This document shows, piece after piece, positions 1 to 13,229 of a stretch of DNA of 64,000 nt (position 1 is its first letter; every line of letters begins with the position of its first letter). Source of the stretch: Isoetes taiwanensis. Its lineage: Eukaryota > Streptophyta > Lycopodiopsida > Isoetales > Isoetaceae. The position numbers and the translations under genes are program-made. The stretch covers positions 5,797,821 to 5,861,820 of the forward strand of contig JAJEKV010000057.1 in assembly GCA_021234155.1 (NCBI GenBank), written 5' to 3'. Below the pieces are notes generated by a model. The model had not been told where the DNA came from. It was given only the letters and a program-made list of their open reading frames with translations, and made no database searches.

Positions 1-511
1 GTGTGTCAAGGAGAGAGTCAACATTTCTTCTTGACTGGCCATTTTGTGCTAACTCAAATTGGCACTTCAACGCTACATGTCGACAAAATGGTGCGACCGT
101 GCGGCGGGTTGCAGCATCTCCCGGAGGACTTCCAGGTTTACATATATCTCATTTATGACCATCGTCAATCCTCACTAATCATTAGTGTCTTCCGGTCGAG
201 GCCATACCTACAAACCAATTTAGATTCATTAATCTTGCTTTGTGACTTTTTTCAAACCTTCATTATGAATCTTTACCGCCTACTTTTCTTAAGAGTTAGT
301 TTCCCTTTTAATTTTTTTTTAAACCAACTATTTAAATTTTTTTTTCTTGCTCTTAACCACTCCACATCGGTGTTTCTTTGACATCCCTAACATCTTTAAA
401 AACAACATTCTTAACTAGAAAACCCAAAATCAATAATGCAATTTTTTCAAAAACCCGCCACTTGTCCAATCCCCAGAAAGATTTCATTTATTGATATATT
501 AATAAAAAAAA
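1..511. other. AT-rich DNA, no gene recognised
   Basis: Pyrimidine-rich on the plus strand with long T runs. The open frame covering the first 380 bases begins with GTG and has no recognisable domain, so it is treated as chance. Confidence 0.5.
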
Positions 512-872
512 CAAGAGTAGAGGCGTGAGCTTGGACCCGGAACACCTAGTCTTCTTCTCTCCTCCAAAGTGAGACCGATCATGCCCTTCCAAGTCTCCCC
601 AAATTTTTCTAAACTAAATACATTAATCAATAAAATTCAAGAGTAAGCGGTGAGCTTGGACCGAACACCTAGTCTTCTCCACTCAAGAAGAGCCGACTAC
701 ACCCCTTGTCCAAGTCTCCCCAATTTTTCTAAACTAAATACATTAATCAATAAAATTACAAGAGTAAGCGGTGAGCTTGGACCCGGGAACACTCTAGTCT
801 TCTCCACTCAAAGTGAGATAGACCATGCCTTGTTACTTAAGTTTTTAACCTAAATAAACATTAAAATTTTTA
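512..872. repeat. Three tandem copies of a ~120-126 bp repeat
   Basis: Copies begin at 512, 638 and 759, each opening with CAAGAGTA and carrying GTGAGCTTGGACC, then CTAGTCTTCT, and ending in an AT-rich ATTAATCAATAAAAT stretch. The third copy is partial. A related pair of units (GAACCCGATACAT then TAGTCYTCTCCATT) lies in the same orientation at about 19,470-19,650 inside the CACTA-like element, so this block may be part of a related element end. Confidence 0.75.
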
Positions 873-1256
873 TTCTCCCACTAAACTCAAATTCTTACCC
901 AGAATGTCTTGAGACTCACCCGAAAATCGATTTCCAAGAGGCGACGATTTTGTTATTAGTGTACATGCAAAAATAAAGGCATTCAATAATTAGAAAACTT
1001 ACATAAATAAAGAAATAAAAAAAAAGCAAGGGCGATTCACATTGAAAAGATCGGTGACATTAAAACTATTTACATTGTTAATTAAAAAGAACTATATATT
1101 GACATGTAAAATGAAAAAAAAAAAAAAAAAAAGAAGAATAAAAAGAAGGGCCCTAGATCTTTCCAGCATCGTCCCTTCTTGTAATAAAAAATAGAGGAAG
1201 GGAATGGGCCTAGCTCAACGACGTCCTTACTTTCCATGGAAAAAAAATAAAGAGGG
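873..1256. other. AT-rich spacer, no gene recognised
   Basis: AT-rich DNA with an A run near 1,113-1,131. Two diverged versions of a GGGCC-TAG-containing segment lie at about 1,146-1,185 and 1,196-1,240. No coding frame of interest is visible. Confidence 0.45.
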
Positions 1257-1440
1257 AAGAAAAGAAGAAAGAAGATAAGAAGGAAGAAGAAGAAGAAGAA
1301 GAAGAAGAAATAAAGAAGAAGAAGAAGAAGAAGAAGAAGAAGAAGAAGAAGAAGAAGAAGAAGAAGAAGAAGAGGAGATAGGAAAGAAAGATTGAATAGA
1401 ATGAGAAAGTGGTGAAGAAGAAGAAGAAGAAAATGAATAG
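1257..1440. repeat. (GAA)n polypurine microsatellite
   Basis: A purine-only tract with a near-perfect GAA core at about 1,281-1,373, grading into imperfect GAA/GGA-rich sequence to about 1,620. Confidence 0.95.
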
Positions 1441-1809
1441 AAGATTGGAAGAGCGGAGGAAGATTAGAAGGAAGAAACCAATGATTAAAAGATCATTGGA
1501 AGAAGAAGGAGGGAGGATTGATTCAGCATACTAATAAGAGGCTGAAATGGATTGAAGAAAAACAAGGATGGAAAGAAGAGGAGGATAGAAATGGGATGGA
1601 TTGAAAACAAATAAAAAAACAAGAAGCTCCTAAATCCTATCAAACAACAAGCCTAATTCAAAATAGAGTTGATTTTATCCATTGAAATACCTTTGGATGC
1701 TTAGTTTAAGCTTGGAAAGGACCGCAAGATGATCCGCCAAAATCGCCACGAAAAACGGCTCCTCCGCAGGGCCAAAAAACTAGGCGCAAAAGGGTTGCTG
1801 GGCGTGGAT

Positions 1810-1915
1810 TGACGTCATGAACGACGTCGTAAGTCGTTAACGGCGTTCGCACAGTCGTTAAACCATGTCATACCGGCGCCTTTGTGTTAAACGGCGTGCC
1901 CTTTTTTTATTAAGT
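1810..1915. repeat. Cluster of CGTCGTT / GTCGTTAA motifs (element-end-like)
   Basis: Several direct and inverted versions of ACGACGTC, GTCGTTAA and AACGGCG within about 100 bases. The same motif family recurs at 13,230-13,330, 19,825-19,995 and 20,585-20,985 around the CACTA-like element. Dense, mixed-orientation short repeats of this kind are typical of subterminal regions of CACTA transposons. This cluster is best read as a fragment of a related element. Confidence 0.5.
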
Positions 1916-3099
1916 TATAATTATAAGTTATTATTATAATTATAATAATAATTAAGTCAAAGTACCACCAGTTCAATCCACTTACAATTGCAATTGATGG
2001 TGAATTTGGCGAGAATGGGGAGACTCCATGTGACACATCCATTCAAAAGATTATGGTTGGCTCCCGAGACCTTTTGAAGACAAGCGAGGGGAATTCCACG
2101 CCGATAACATCAGACATATCCTCCACACTACGGTTTAGAAGTAAGTCTTGAGTTCAATGAATGAGGAGCCATTATGGGGTACCAAGTGAGTTACCTTGGC
2201 ATTAATTTTCAAAGCCACATTCGTCAGAGCAATCGATCATTTATATTCACGGGAGGAACTATACACCGATTAAACAAGCTCCCAGCGTCCCGATGTAAAT
2301 GGTTTGTTAAATCTACCGAAAAACATCTCTGCATGAAATGCATTGCATCTTCCTTCGTAAATATACAAAAAAGGAATCAAACCATTACAGATAGAGATGA
2401 TCTTCCGAGGTAGAATGGCTAGAATAAACTCGGTGGCTCTTTTAAGTGAGATTTTAAAGCATTGAACATCATTGAAACTCTGTGGAATATGGAGTAGGAG
2501 GAAATCAACATGATGCTATTGGTAACAATGATCTGAGATAATAACAAGGAATCCCGAGGAGAATGATGGTTGGGGGAATTGCATCAAAATGGAAATGACA
2601 GATGGGAGGAGGCAACTCGGATGCCAATGATGATTCTTGGGGGTATTAAGCTTCAATGAAACTCACATGCGAGGCGGATAATAATGGAGCACTAGTTGGC
2701 AATGATTACTTATGTTATTTTTATCTATCCTTGTTTTATCTATCCACTTAGATTTGCCATAAAAATCCTTGTTTATCTATCCACTTTTAATAAACCAGAC
2801 GAAAACTGTTTTGAGCTTCACTTGCATACTTTCATACTAAAATCAAGCTTGCCAATCGCCGATCATAGTATGCTCAGATGCAAACATATGGCTCACCAGG
2901 TTGCTCTTGCATACAATCTACACAAGGCATGCCGGCTCTGATCCATGCAAAGGCTGCAAGAAGAGCTTTTTTGATTTGCCATATTCTCTCGTGCATGATC
3001 ACATACAACTTCATATATGGTTTGCAGCCTCTTCGCCGTTACTAAGGGTTTTGGATTAAAACGGCGGGGTTCAAGCGTCGCCCACCTGAATTCCCGAAA
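1916..3099. other. Intergenic or decayed-element DNA, no gene recognised
   Basis: Only short open frames are present (under 100 codons, no motif). Composition is ordinary and AT-leaning. The right edge passes into GC-rich satellite sequence at about 3.05-3.10 kb. Confidence 0.45.
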
Positions 3100-6000
3100 C
3101 CCCGGGGCCAGGAAATTTAAGAACCGCCGACCTCGAGGAGATTTTAGGAATCCAGCGCTCAAAGCGTCAACACTAACCCACTTCAAAGACAGCGCAAAGG
3201 TCGGCCCGAATCAGCGAAGGGCCTCGAAGCGTAAACCACAATGGAGTTGCGGGCTCTAGAAGGAACGTTTAGGGGCGAATCTGATACATTTACGCAAGGA
3301 CTGGCAGCAGCAATGAGAATCACCACGGAGCAAAGAGGAAGCGGGCGAGGTTGAGCCGCACCCTCCTCCCGATAGCAGAAGTAGAAGTCGGAAGCTTTTT
3401 CGCGATGGCAAGACGACCGTAAATTCGCAATTAATGCATTGCGAAAATAAATTCCGGTTTTGCCAGCGGGATCCCTAATTCATCTCCGGCCTACGTACCG
3501 GATTTTGAGTGCCGGAGAAAGGTCTGGAGTCAAGGGTTAACGCATTAGAACGGTCGGGGCAGCCCGTTGCAGGGCAGCCGAGCTGGCCCCCCCAAGTCAA
3601 ACGAGGCCAGGACCTGCGGGGATCCCTCACAAGAGGGGAGAGTCCACCCGAGGTCCGGATCAAAAAGTTCGGCAGCCCTTCTGGGGCTACTGCGCTGGCG
3701 TAACCACACCCTCCGGGCGGTTCCCCTATCAGGCCGTTGGATCCCTCCGTTCGGGGGCCCCTCTTCGGGAAGGTCAAAAGATTCCAAGATGGGGGAGAAC
3801 TTGTCAAACGGAAGTCGATGTCGGCCTTGTAGAAACCGCTTGTTTTGTAGTTTGAGACGCAGGGATGCTCGGTGGCAAATAGACCACCGCCAAATCGTCG
3901 GGAATGGCGAAATTACCCTAGGGAGCAAGTTACGATTCGGTTTGAAAGAAGGAAACACTCCGCCCTCCGGCGTGTCGCATACACATCTAGGCCCAATTGA
4001 GCTACGAGTGTGATGGAGAGTGAGGCTACTTTTACTTAGCTGCCCAGGTTAGCGGGTGATCTTCAGCCCGCGGAACGAGTCCCAGGGGTGAAATGTCGGC
4101 GTTGCAGTCCATTGGCCAGTCCGGATCAGCGATTAGGAGGGAGGTGCGTCGTCCCGGGGCCTTAGGGAGAGAAATTTGGGGCAAAGCAGCCTCGAGGAGG
4201 AAGTTTAAGTCAGACGCGTGGCGTCAACAACCCACTTCAACCACGAGCGCAAAGGTCGACCCGAATCGACAAGGAGAAAACCTCAGCATTAAACCACAGT
4301 TTTGCGGGCTCTAGAAAGGGTTTACGTTTTGGGGGCGAGAATCTGATACGTTGTACGCAGGACGGCGGCAACAGCCGGAGAATCTGGGCAAAGGGAAGCG
4401 GGCGAGTTTGGGCCTTCCTCCCTCACTCGATGTGGCAAAGTAGAAGTCGGGCTTTGCGATGGCAAGACATTAAATGAATTAGCCAATTAATGCATTTGCC
4501 GCGAAAATAAATTCGGTTTTGCCGGGTGGATCCCTAATTCATCTCCGGCCTGCGGCCCAATTTTTGGGGTTTTGGCGGAGAATCAAGTCAAAGGGTTAGC
4601 ATTAGAGCGGTCGGGGGCCCAGCGTTCGGCAAACAAAAGGCAGCACCCTTCCCAAGTCAAAGCGAGGCCGGAGACCTTGCGGGGATCCCTCACAAGGGGG
4701 GGAGAGTCCGGACCCGGGCGGGATCCAAAAAGTTCGGCGCACCCTTCTGGCGGCTCCCGGTCGACGCTAATGACCACCCTCCCGGGCCGGTTCCCCTATC
4801 CGGCCCGTTGGATCCTCCGTTCGGGGGCCCCTCTTGGGGAAGGTCAAAAGATTCCAGATCGGGTCCGGAGGAACTTGTCAAACGCGGGGCGTCCCCCATG
4901 TCGGCCTTGTAAACGCCTTGTTTTGTCGTTGAACCCGCGGGATGCTCGAATGGCAAATAGACCACGCCAAATCGTCCCAGGAATGGCGAAATTACCCTAG
5001 GGAGCAAGTTACGGTCGGTTTTGCGAAGAAGGAAACACTCACGCCCTCCACGGCGGTATCCATGCACATCTAGGCCAATTGACTACGAGTGTGATGGAAG
5101 TGAGCTACTTTAGGCGCTTCTTGGAGTTGGTGGTCTTCTGGCCATGCCCTTGGTCCCCCAGGAGCAATGTCGACGTTGAGTCCATTGGCAAGAGTCAGAT
5201 CAGCGATTAGGAGGGGTCGCCGTCATCCCGAGGGGCCTTGGGGAGAGATTTAGGACAGCGACCTCCGGAGGGATTTTAGGGTCAAAACAAAGGCGTCAAC
5301 ACCCCTCCACTTCAAGACCGCGGCGCAAAGGTCCCGGCGAATCGACAAGGAGAGGGCCTCGAAAGCGTAAACCACAGTAGGTTGCCGAGGCTCTAGAAAG
5401 GGTTTGCGTTTTGGGGGCGAGTCTGTGCATGTTGCAGGACTGGTAGAAAAGCGACAGCCAGAATCACGGGCAAAGAGGCCCAGCGGGCGGAGTTTGGGCC
5501 TTTCCTCCTCAGATGTGGCAAGTAGAAATTAAGGCTTTTGCGATGCAAGACATTCGTAAAGTACATAATTAATGCATTGCCGCGAAAATAAATTCGATTT
5601 TTTCTTGGACGGATCCTAATTCATCTCCGACACTACGGCCCAATTTTGAATTTTTGAGGAGAAAGCCTAGGTCAAAGGGTTAGCATTAGAGCGGTCGGGG
5701 CAGCCCGTTGCGGGGGCAACGAGGCGGCACCCTTCCCCAAGTCAAGCGAGGCCCGGGGACCTTGCGAGGATCCCTCACAAGAGGGGAGAGTCCGGGACCC
5801 GGGAGGCGGGATCCAAAAAAGTTCCCGAGGCACCCTTCCCCGGCGCTCCCGTACGCTAATGACCACCCTCCCGGGCGGTTCCCCTATCCGACCGTTGGAT
5901 CCTCGTTCGGGGCCCCCTCTTGGGAAGGTCCAAAGATTCCAGTCGGTCGGAGAACTTGTCAAACCAAGGCGCCCCGATGTCGGCCTTGTAGAAACGCACT

Positions 6001-9000
6001 TGTTTTGTCGTTCGAGGGCAGGGATGCTCACGGAATGCCAAAATAGACCATGTTAAATCGTCGGGAATGGCGAAATTACCTAGGGAGCAAGTTACAAGGT
6101 CGGTTTTTGCAAAAGAAGGAAACACTCCGCCCTCCGACCCGTATCAGCATGCACATCCTAGGCCAATTGACTCTGAGTGTGATGGAAGTGAGCTACTTTG
6201 GCTTCTTGGAGTTCAGGTGGTCTTAAGGCCCGGAACTTGGTCCCGGGGGCAATGTCGATGTTCCGAGTCCATTGGCCGAGTCAATCCAGCGATTAGGAGA
6301 GCGGAGGTCGCGTCCAGTCCCGAGGGCCTTAGGGAGAGAAATTTAGGGCAAAGCGACCTCCGGAGAGATTTTAGGTCCGTCCAGCGCTCGCCAACACCCC
6401 AACCCCACTTCAAGACCTCGAGCGCAAGGTCCCGTGAAATCCACGACAAGGAGAGGGGCCTCCAGCGTAAACCACAGTTTGCCAAGGGCTCTAGAAAGGG
6501 TTTACGTTTTGGGGCGAGTCCTGGTACATTGCACAGGACCCGGCGAAGCGGCTTGCCGAGAATCACGGAGCAAGGGGAACTGGCGGGCCGGAGTTTGGGC
6601 CTTCCTCCTCCCGATGTGGCAGAGTAGAAGTCGAGGCGCTTTTGCGGTGGCAAGACATTCATAAATTCGCGAATTAATGCATTGCACTGAAAATAAATTC
6701 TGATTTTTTCCACTGGATCCCTAATTCATCTCCAAACCACGGCCCAATTTTCGAATTTTTGGAGAAGGTCTAGGTCAAAGGGTTAGCATTAGAGCGGTCG
6801 GGGGCAGCGGGTGCGGGGGCAACCGAGCTGGCACCCTTCCCAAAGTCAAACGAGGCCAGGACCTTTGGGGGATCCCTCACAAGAGGGGGAGAGTCCTGGA
6901 CCCCAGGAGGCGGGATCCAAAAGTTCCCGAGGCCTTCCTTCTGGCTCCCCGAGGCTACGCTATGACCACCCTCCGGGCCAGGTTCCCCTATCCGGCCGTT
7001 GGATCCTCCGTTCGGGGGCCTCTTCGGGAAGGTCCAAAAGATTCCAGATCGGTCGGAGAACTTGTCAAACCAAGGGCGTCTCGATGTCGGCCTTGTAGAA
7101 ACCCCTTTGTTTTGTCGTTGAAGACACCTGGGGATGCTCCGGAATGGCAAATAGACCACCAAAATCCCGTCCGAATGGCGAATTACCCTAGGAGCAAGTT
7201 ACACGGGGTTTTGCAAAGAAGGAAACACTCACGCCCTCCACGGCAAGATCCCTCATGCACATCCTAGGCCAATTGACCACGAGTGTGATGGAAGTGAGCT
7301 ACTTTGGCGCTCTTGGAGTTCGGGTGGTCTTCGCCACGGAACTTGGTCCCTGTGGCAATGTCGACGTTAAAGAGTCCATTGGCGTAGCCGGTCGCGATTC
7401 AGGAGAGCCCAGGTTGCCCGTCAGGTCCCCGCCTTGGGAGAGGAAAATTGGGGCAAAAGCGGCCTCCCAGAGGGGATTTTAGGTCGCGGCTGGCGTCAAC
7501 ACCCCCAACCCACTTCAAGACATCACCGGGCAAGGTCCCCTACAGATCGGACAAAGGAGAGGGGCTCGAAACGTAAACCACAGGGTTGCCGGGACTCTAG
7601 AAGGGTTTACGTTTTTGGGGCCCGAGTCCTGATGCATTGCACTTGGGACCTGGCCGAAAGCGGCAGCCGAGAATCACGGAGCAAGGGGCCCTCGGGCCGG
7701 AGTTTGGGCCTTTCCCTCCTCCCAGATGTGGCAAGTAGAAGTCGGGGGCTTTTTGCGATGGCAAGACATTCATAAATTAGCAATTAATGCATTGCACGAA
7801 AATAAATTCCGATTTTTTTGCAGGTGGATCCCTAATTCATCTCCAAAGCCACGGCCCAATTTTGGAATTTTGGGAAGGTCTAGGTCAAAGGGTTAGCATT
7901 AGAGCGGTCCGGCAGCCCCTTGCGGGGCAACCGAGCTGGCACCCTTCCCCAAGTCAAACGAGGCCGGGACCTTGCAGGGATCCCTCACAAGAGGGAGAGT
8001 CCAGGACCCCGGAGGCTGGATCCAAAAAGTTCCCAGGCAGCCCTTCACATGGGCCCCCTGGCTCGTACGCTAATGACCACCCTCCCGGAGCCTTCCCCTA
8101 TCCGGCCGCTGGATCCTCCGTTCGGGGGCCCCTCTTGAAGGAAGGTCCAAAAGATTCAGTCGGTCCGGGAGAACTTGTCAAACCGTAGGCGTCTTGATGT
8201 CGGCCTTGTAAAACCGGGTTGTTTTCGTCGTTAGAGACGCAGGGATGCTCGGAATGGCAAATAGACCATGCGTCGTCGGAATGGCGAAAATTACCCTAGG
8301 GAGCAAGTTACACGGTCGGTTTTGCAAAGAAGGAAACACTCACGCCCTCCAAGATATCCCGCATCCACATCCTAGGCCAATTGACTACGAGTGTGATGGA
8401 AGTGAGCTGTTTTGAAGCTTCTTGGAGTTGGTGGTCTTACGGCCCGGGAACTTGGTCCCCGAGGCAATGTCGGCGTTCCAGTCCATTGGCGAGGCGGATC
8501 GCCCGAGGAGAGGAGGTTGGTCGTCAGGAGGCGGCCCCTTGGGGGGAAATTTGGGGCAAGCGGCCCGGGGGATTGAGTCAGCGCTCGGGCGTCAACACCC
8601 CAACCTCCCACTTCAAGACCGCGGCGCCGGGTCCGGGCGAATCGACAAGGAGAGGGGCCTCAAAGCGTAAACCACAATGGGGTTGCCCGGGCTCTAGAAG
8701 GGTTTACGTTTTGGGGCCGGGGCCTGGTCACAGTGCGTTGGGACCCGGGACTGGCAGCGGCAACCAAAATCACGAACAAGGGCCCGGGGAATCGGAGTTT
8801 GGGCCTGTCCTCCTCCTCCCGATGTGGCAAGTAGAAGTCGAGGCTTTTTTTGATGGCAAGACATTCATAAATTCTCAATTAATGCATTGCACGAAAATAA
8901 ATTCGGTTTTTGCCAGTTTGGATCCCTAATTCATCTCCAATTTTCCGGAATTTTTGGAGAAGGTCTAGGTCAAAGGGTTAGCATTAGAGGCGGTGGGGGC

Positions 9001-12000
9001 AGCCCCTTGGGGAGCCAGAGGCGGCACCCTTCCCCAAGTCAAGCGAGGCCGGGACCTTGCAGGGGATCCCTCACAAGAGGGGAGTCCAGGACCCAGGGAG
9101 GCGGGATCAAAAAAAGTTCCCGAGGCAGACCCTTCCTGGCAGCGCTCCCCAGGGCTGCACGCTAATGACCACCCTCCCGGAGCCCGTTTCCCCCATCCGG
9201 CCGTTGGATCCTCGTTCGGGGGCCCCTCTTAGGAAGGTCCAAAGATTCCAGTCGGTCCCAGGAGAACTTGTCAAACCCAGCGGGGAAGTTTCCGGCCTTA
9301 GAGAAACCTTGCTTTGTTTTATGGATTCGTTAACGCAGGATGCTCGAGAATGGCAAATAGACCCCCAAAATCGTCGAGGAATGGCGAAATTACCTAGGGA
9401 GCAAGTTACACGGTGGTTTTGCGAAAGAAGGAAACACTCACGCCCTCCACGACAAGATCCCCGCATGCACATCCTAGGCCAATTGACTACGAGTGTGATG
9501 GAAGTGAGCTACTTTGGCTTCTTGGAGTTCGGGTGGTCTTCACCACGGAACTTGAATCCCCGTGGCAATGTCGACGTTCGAGTCCATTGGCGAGTCGATC
9601 GCGATTCCCAGAGGAGGAGGTCGCCCGTCCGTCCCGGGGGCCTTGGGGAGAGGAATTTAAGACAGCGACTCCTCCCAGGGATTTTAGGTCCAAGGCTGGC
9701 GCCAACACCCCAACCCCACTTCAAGACGAAGCGCAAGGTCCCTATCCCGACAAGGAGAGGGCCTCCCTAAACGAAAACCACAGGGTTGCCGTGCTCTAGA
9801 AGGGTTTACACTACGTTTTGGGGGCGAAGTCCCGATGCTGTAATTTGGGACATGACAGAAGCAGCCGAGAATACGAACAAGGAACCCACGGGCGGGAGTT
9901 TGGGCCTTCCCTCCCCCGATGTGGCAAGTAGAAGTCGGGGCGGTGGCAAGACATTCGTAAATTCGCACTTAATGCATTGCACGAAAATAAATTCGGGTTT
10001 TTGCCGCCGGGATCCCTAATTCATCTCCGGCCACGGCCCAATTTTTCGAATTTTTCGGAGAAGGTCTAGGTCAAAGGGTTAAGATAGAATCGGGCAGGCG
10101 GCCCGCCGGGGAGGCAACCGAGCCGGCACCCTTCCCCAAGTCAAACGAGGCCAGGACCTTGCAGATCCCTCACAAGAGGGGAGAGTCCCAACTGAGGCGG
10201 GATCCAAAAAGTTCAAAGGCAGCCCTTCCTCGCGCTCCCGGGGGCTGCAGCTAATGACCACCCTCCGGGCCGGTTCCCCTATCCGGCCGTTGGATCCTCC
10301 GTTCAGGGGCCCCTCTTGGGGAAGGTCCAAAAGATTCGAGATCGGTCAGGAGAACTTGTCAAAATCACGGGCGCCCCGATAACCGACCTTGTAGAAACCG
10401 CGACCGCTTTGTCGCCGGGCACGGGGATGCTCCGAATGGCAAATAGACCCCCTTGATCGTCCGGAATGGCTAAATTACCTAGGGGAGCAAGTTACACCTG
10501 GCCGGTTTTGCGAGAAAGAAGGAAACACTCACGCCTCCCACGACAAGATCCCCGCATGCACATCCTAGGCCAATTATTTCACGAGTGTGATGGAAGTGAG
10601 CTACTTTAGCTCTTGGAGTTCTGGTTGGTCTTGGGCCACTTTAACTTGGTCCCCTGGGGGTAATGTCGGCATTCTCGAGTCCATTGGCGGTCAGATCGCG
10701 ATTCGGGAGAGCGCGGAGGTCAGCCTGTCCGTCCCTCGTGGCCTTGGGAGAGAAATTTGGGGCAAAGCAGCCTCGGGGATTTTAGGGTCCGCGCTCTGCG
10801 GCGGCCAACACCCCAACCCCACTTCAAGACACGCAAGAAGGTCCCGGCGAATGGACAAGGTGAGGGCCTCCGGCAGCAAACCCCTGCGGGTTGCCAAAGT
10901 TCTAGAAGGGTTTACGCTTTGGGGGCCGAATCTGGTCTTCTATTACCGGAATCCTGATCCCCGTGGCAATGTCGGGCATTCCCGAGTCCATTGGCAGAGC
11001 CAAATCGCTGTTCCTTGTGGAGGGGGAGGTTGCCCCGTCCTTCCCTGTGGCTTGGGGAGAGGGAAGTGGGGCAAGCGGCTTAGGGGATTTTAGTGTCCGT
11101 AGCCCAAGGCCAACAACACCCCAACTTCACTTCAAGACATGGCGCAAAGTCCCTACCCGAATCGACAAGGAGAGGGCCTCGGCGAAAACCTGTGGGTTGC
11201 CGGGGCTCTAGAAGGGGTTTTACGTTTTGGGGGCGAGTCTGGTCTTCCGCCACTTTAACTTGATCCCAGTGGCAATGTCTGATTCTCGAGTCCATTGGCA
11301 GAGCCAAATCGCGGTTCCTGGGGGGAGGTTGCCCGCCCTTCCCGGGGCCTTGGGGAGAGGGAAATTCGGCAAGCAGCGGCTTAGAGGAGGGATTTTAGTG
11401 TCCGCTACCGGTCCAACACCCCAACTCCACTTCAAGACATGGCGCAAAGTCCCTACCCGAATCGACAAGGAGAGGCCTCAAAACGTAAAACCCCGTGGGC
11501 TGCCGGGCTCTAGAAGGGTTTACGTTTTTGGGGGCCGAATCACGGTCTTTGGCCCGGGAACTTGGTTTCCCGAGCAATGTCAACGTTATGAGTCCATTGG
11601 CGAGCCAAATCGTGGGTTCCTGGAGAGGGAGGTTGCCCGCTCTTCCCGGGGGCCTTAGGGAGAGGAAATTTGGGGAAAGCAGCCTCGAGGGATTTTAGGG
11701 TCCAAGGCCGGGTGTCAACACCCCAACTCCACTTCAAGACACGCCGCTAGGTCCCGCCGAACCGACAAGGAGAGGGCCTCAAACGTAAACCACTGTGAGT
11801 TGCGGGCTCTAGAAGGGTTTACGTTTTGGGGCCGGAGTCCTAGTCTCCATTGCCTTGAACGCGGGGCGGCTACTTGGCCGGTGAACGCATAGCAAGGAAA
11901 CCCGGCCGGAACGGAGTTTGGACCCGTCCTCCTCCCGATGCAATTAGAAGTCGGGCTTTTGGCATTGGCAACTGCGATTAAATTCATAATTAATGCATTG

Positions 12001-12146
12001 CCGCGAAAATAAATTCTGATTTTTGCCGGTGGATCCCTAATTCATCCCCCGGCATCGGCCTAATTTTCGAATTTTTGGAGAAGGTCTAGGTCAAAGGGTT
12101 AGCATTAGAACTGTTTGGCAGTCCGCTATGAAGGCAACCGAGCTGA
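3100..12146. repeat. GC-rich tandem satellite, ~1.06-1.11 kb unit
   Basis: A landmark motif, GGATCC-TAATTCATC, recurs at 3469, 4528, 5611, 6715, 7826, 8920, 10010 and 12031, giving periods of 1059, 1083, 1104, 1111, 1094, 1090 and 2021 bp. Each unit also carries TCAAAGGGTTAGCATTAGA, GGAGCAAGTTAC, GAGTGTGATGGAAGTGAGCT, AGGGTTTACGTTTT and TTAATGCATTGC in the same order. Units differ by many small indels in C/G-rich patches, while AT-richer words are strongly kept. The many open frames on both strands follow the tandem period and shift phase from copy to copy, so they are not treated as genes. The left end starts part-way through a unit; the right end breaks off about 115 bp into a unit. Confidence 0.9.
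10640..11838. repeat. Local ~300 bp sub-repeat expansion inside one satellite unit
   Basis: The part of the unit running from the GGCAATGTC / GAGTCCATTGGC words to TCTAGAAGGGTTTACG is present four times in succession (about 10640-10935, 10936-11237, 11238-11540, 11541-11838). All other units carry it once. Three extra ~300 bp copies explain why this unit is 2,021 bp instead of ~1,090 bp. Confidence 0.85.
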
Positions 12147-13199
12147 TTTGAAGATTTGGAAGATGCTTGACTTCAAGCCACAAAGAAACATAAATTTGAG
12201 TGGTCGGCTTCTATCAGTCGGGTTGGAGAAAAAATCCAAGTCATTTGTCCATCACAAACTTCTAAGAATGTGCATTTGAAAGATTTAGAACATGGAAGTG
12301 TCCCATTTGTAAGAGCTACTAGGAGAGTCCAAACCACAAATAATCTCTCGTGTCGGGTTCTACCACCAAGTCGAAAATGTCGCAAAACCTCAGTTCAAAT
12401 GGCAAATCGAATCAAGAAGGCGATATCCAATGTAGAATGCAAAATATCTTCAAGAATCCTTTTTCGATCATGTTCATGCATATGTATCAATGCTAGATTG
12501 TACCTAAGAGAAAAATATAACAATGTACAAAACATAGGTTTATTGAACAAAAGATCCCTTTGAACAATTCAGCATACTCCTCCCCGAGCTTGGCTTATGG
12601 TTTCTATCGTGAAGTCCTCCACTTGTCCATCCCCTTTGAACCATAGCTCCATGTCAGAAGTATATGTCCGCGCCGCCCATGCATATGTCGGCGCTTATCA
12701 TGTTAATGCTGTTTTTTCACGTGGTGCTTCCAAACCACGACCATCTTTCAAGAAGCACCCTCATCATGCTAGGGCATACACTGGTTCCTAAAGAATTTGG
12801 TCGATGGCTTCTCACCAATCACATACTTCTTTAACACTTTCCGATGGATCGTTTGTTTCATAGTCCTCATCTTCGAAAAGTGGAGGAGGGGGTCGGAGGA
12901 TTCCCTTCCTTCTCATGCCCCTCGACTCCCTACACCAAGCTATAGATTAGAAAATAGATAAAATACAATAAAGTGTATAAACTTCTGAGTGTAGCCTTAC
13001 TTGTGGAAGACAAGTTCCATATCTCTCTGCTCTTGAATCCTCATCTCCTCCCGAATGGTTTCAAGCGTTCGAAGCATACCTTCCATGGCCATGTATCCCA
13101 AAAGCAATAAAGAAAAAAAAAACTCACAATAATCGCAATGAAAAACTAGGATCAGAGATCGTTATAATACTCAAATCATAAAAGAAATGGGAAAAAAAT
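12147..13199. other. No gene recognised between satellite and CACTA-like element
   Basis: Short open frames only (largest 97 codons at 12270-12563, plus strand) with no domain I can name. Sequence becomes AT-rich towards 13.1 kb. Confidence 0.4.
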
Positions 13200-13229
13200 G
13201 AAAGCCGGCCGATGACTTTTAAAGAACGA

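Noticed and set aside
512..872. CRISPR-like array
   Set aside because: Units are long (~120 bp), contiguous and without distinct spacers, and the DNA is a plant nuclear genome.
879..890. CACTAAACTC as left terminus of the CACTA element
   Set aside because: It shares only CACTA with the candidate right end (CACTACAAAG), and the flanking three bases (TCC) do not match CTC.
3475..11987. Dozens of 60-240 codon open frames on both strands
   Set aside because: They recur with the 1.1 kb satellite period, overlap on opposite strands and change phase between copies. GC-rich repeat DNA has few stops, so they are by-products.
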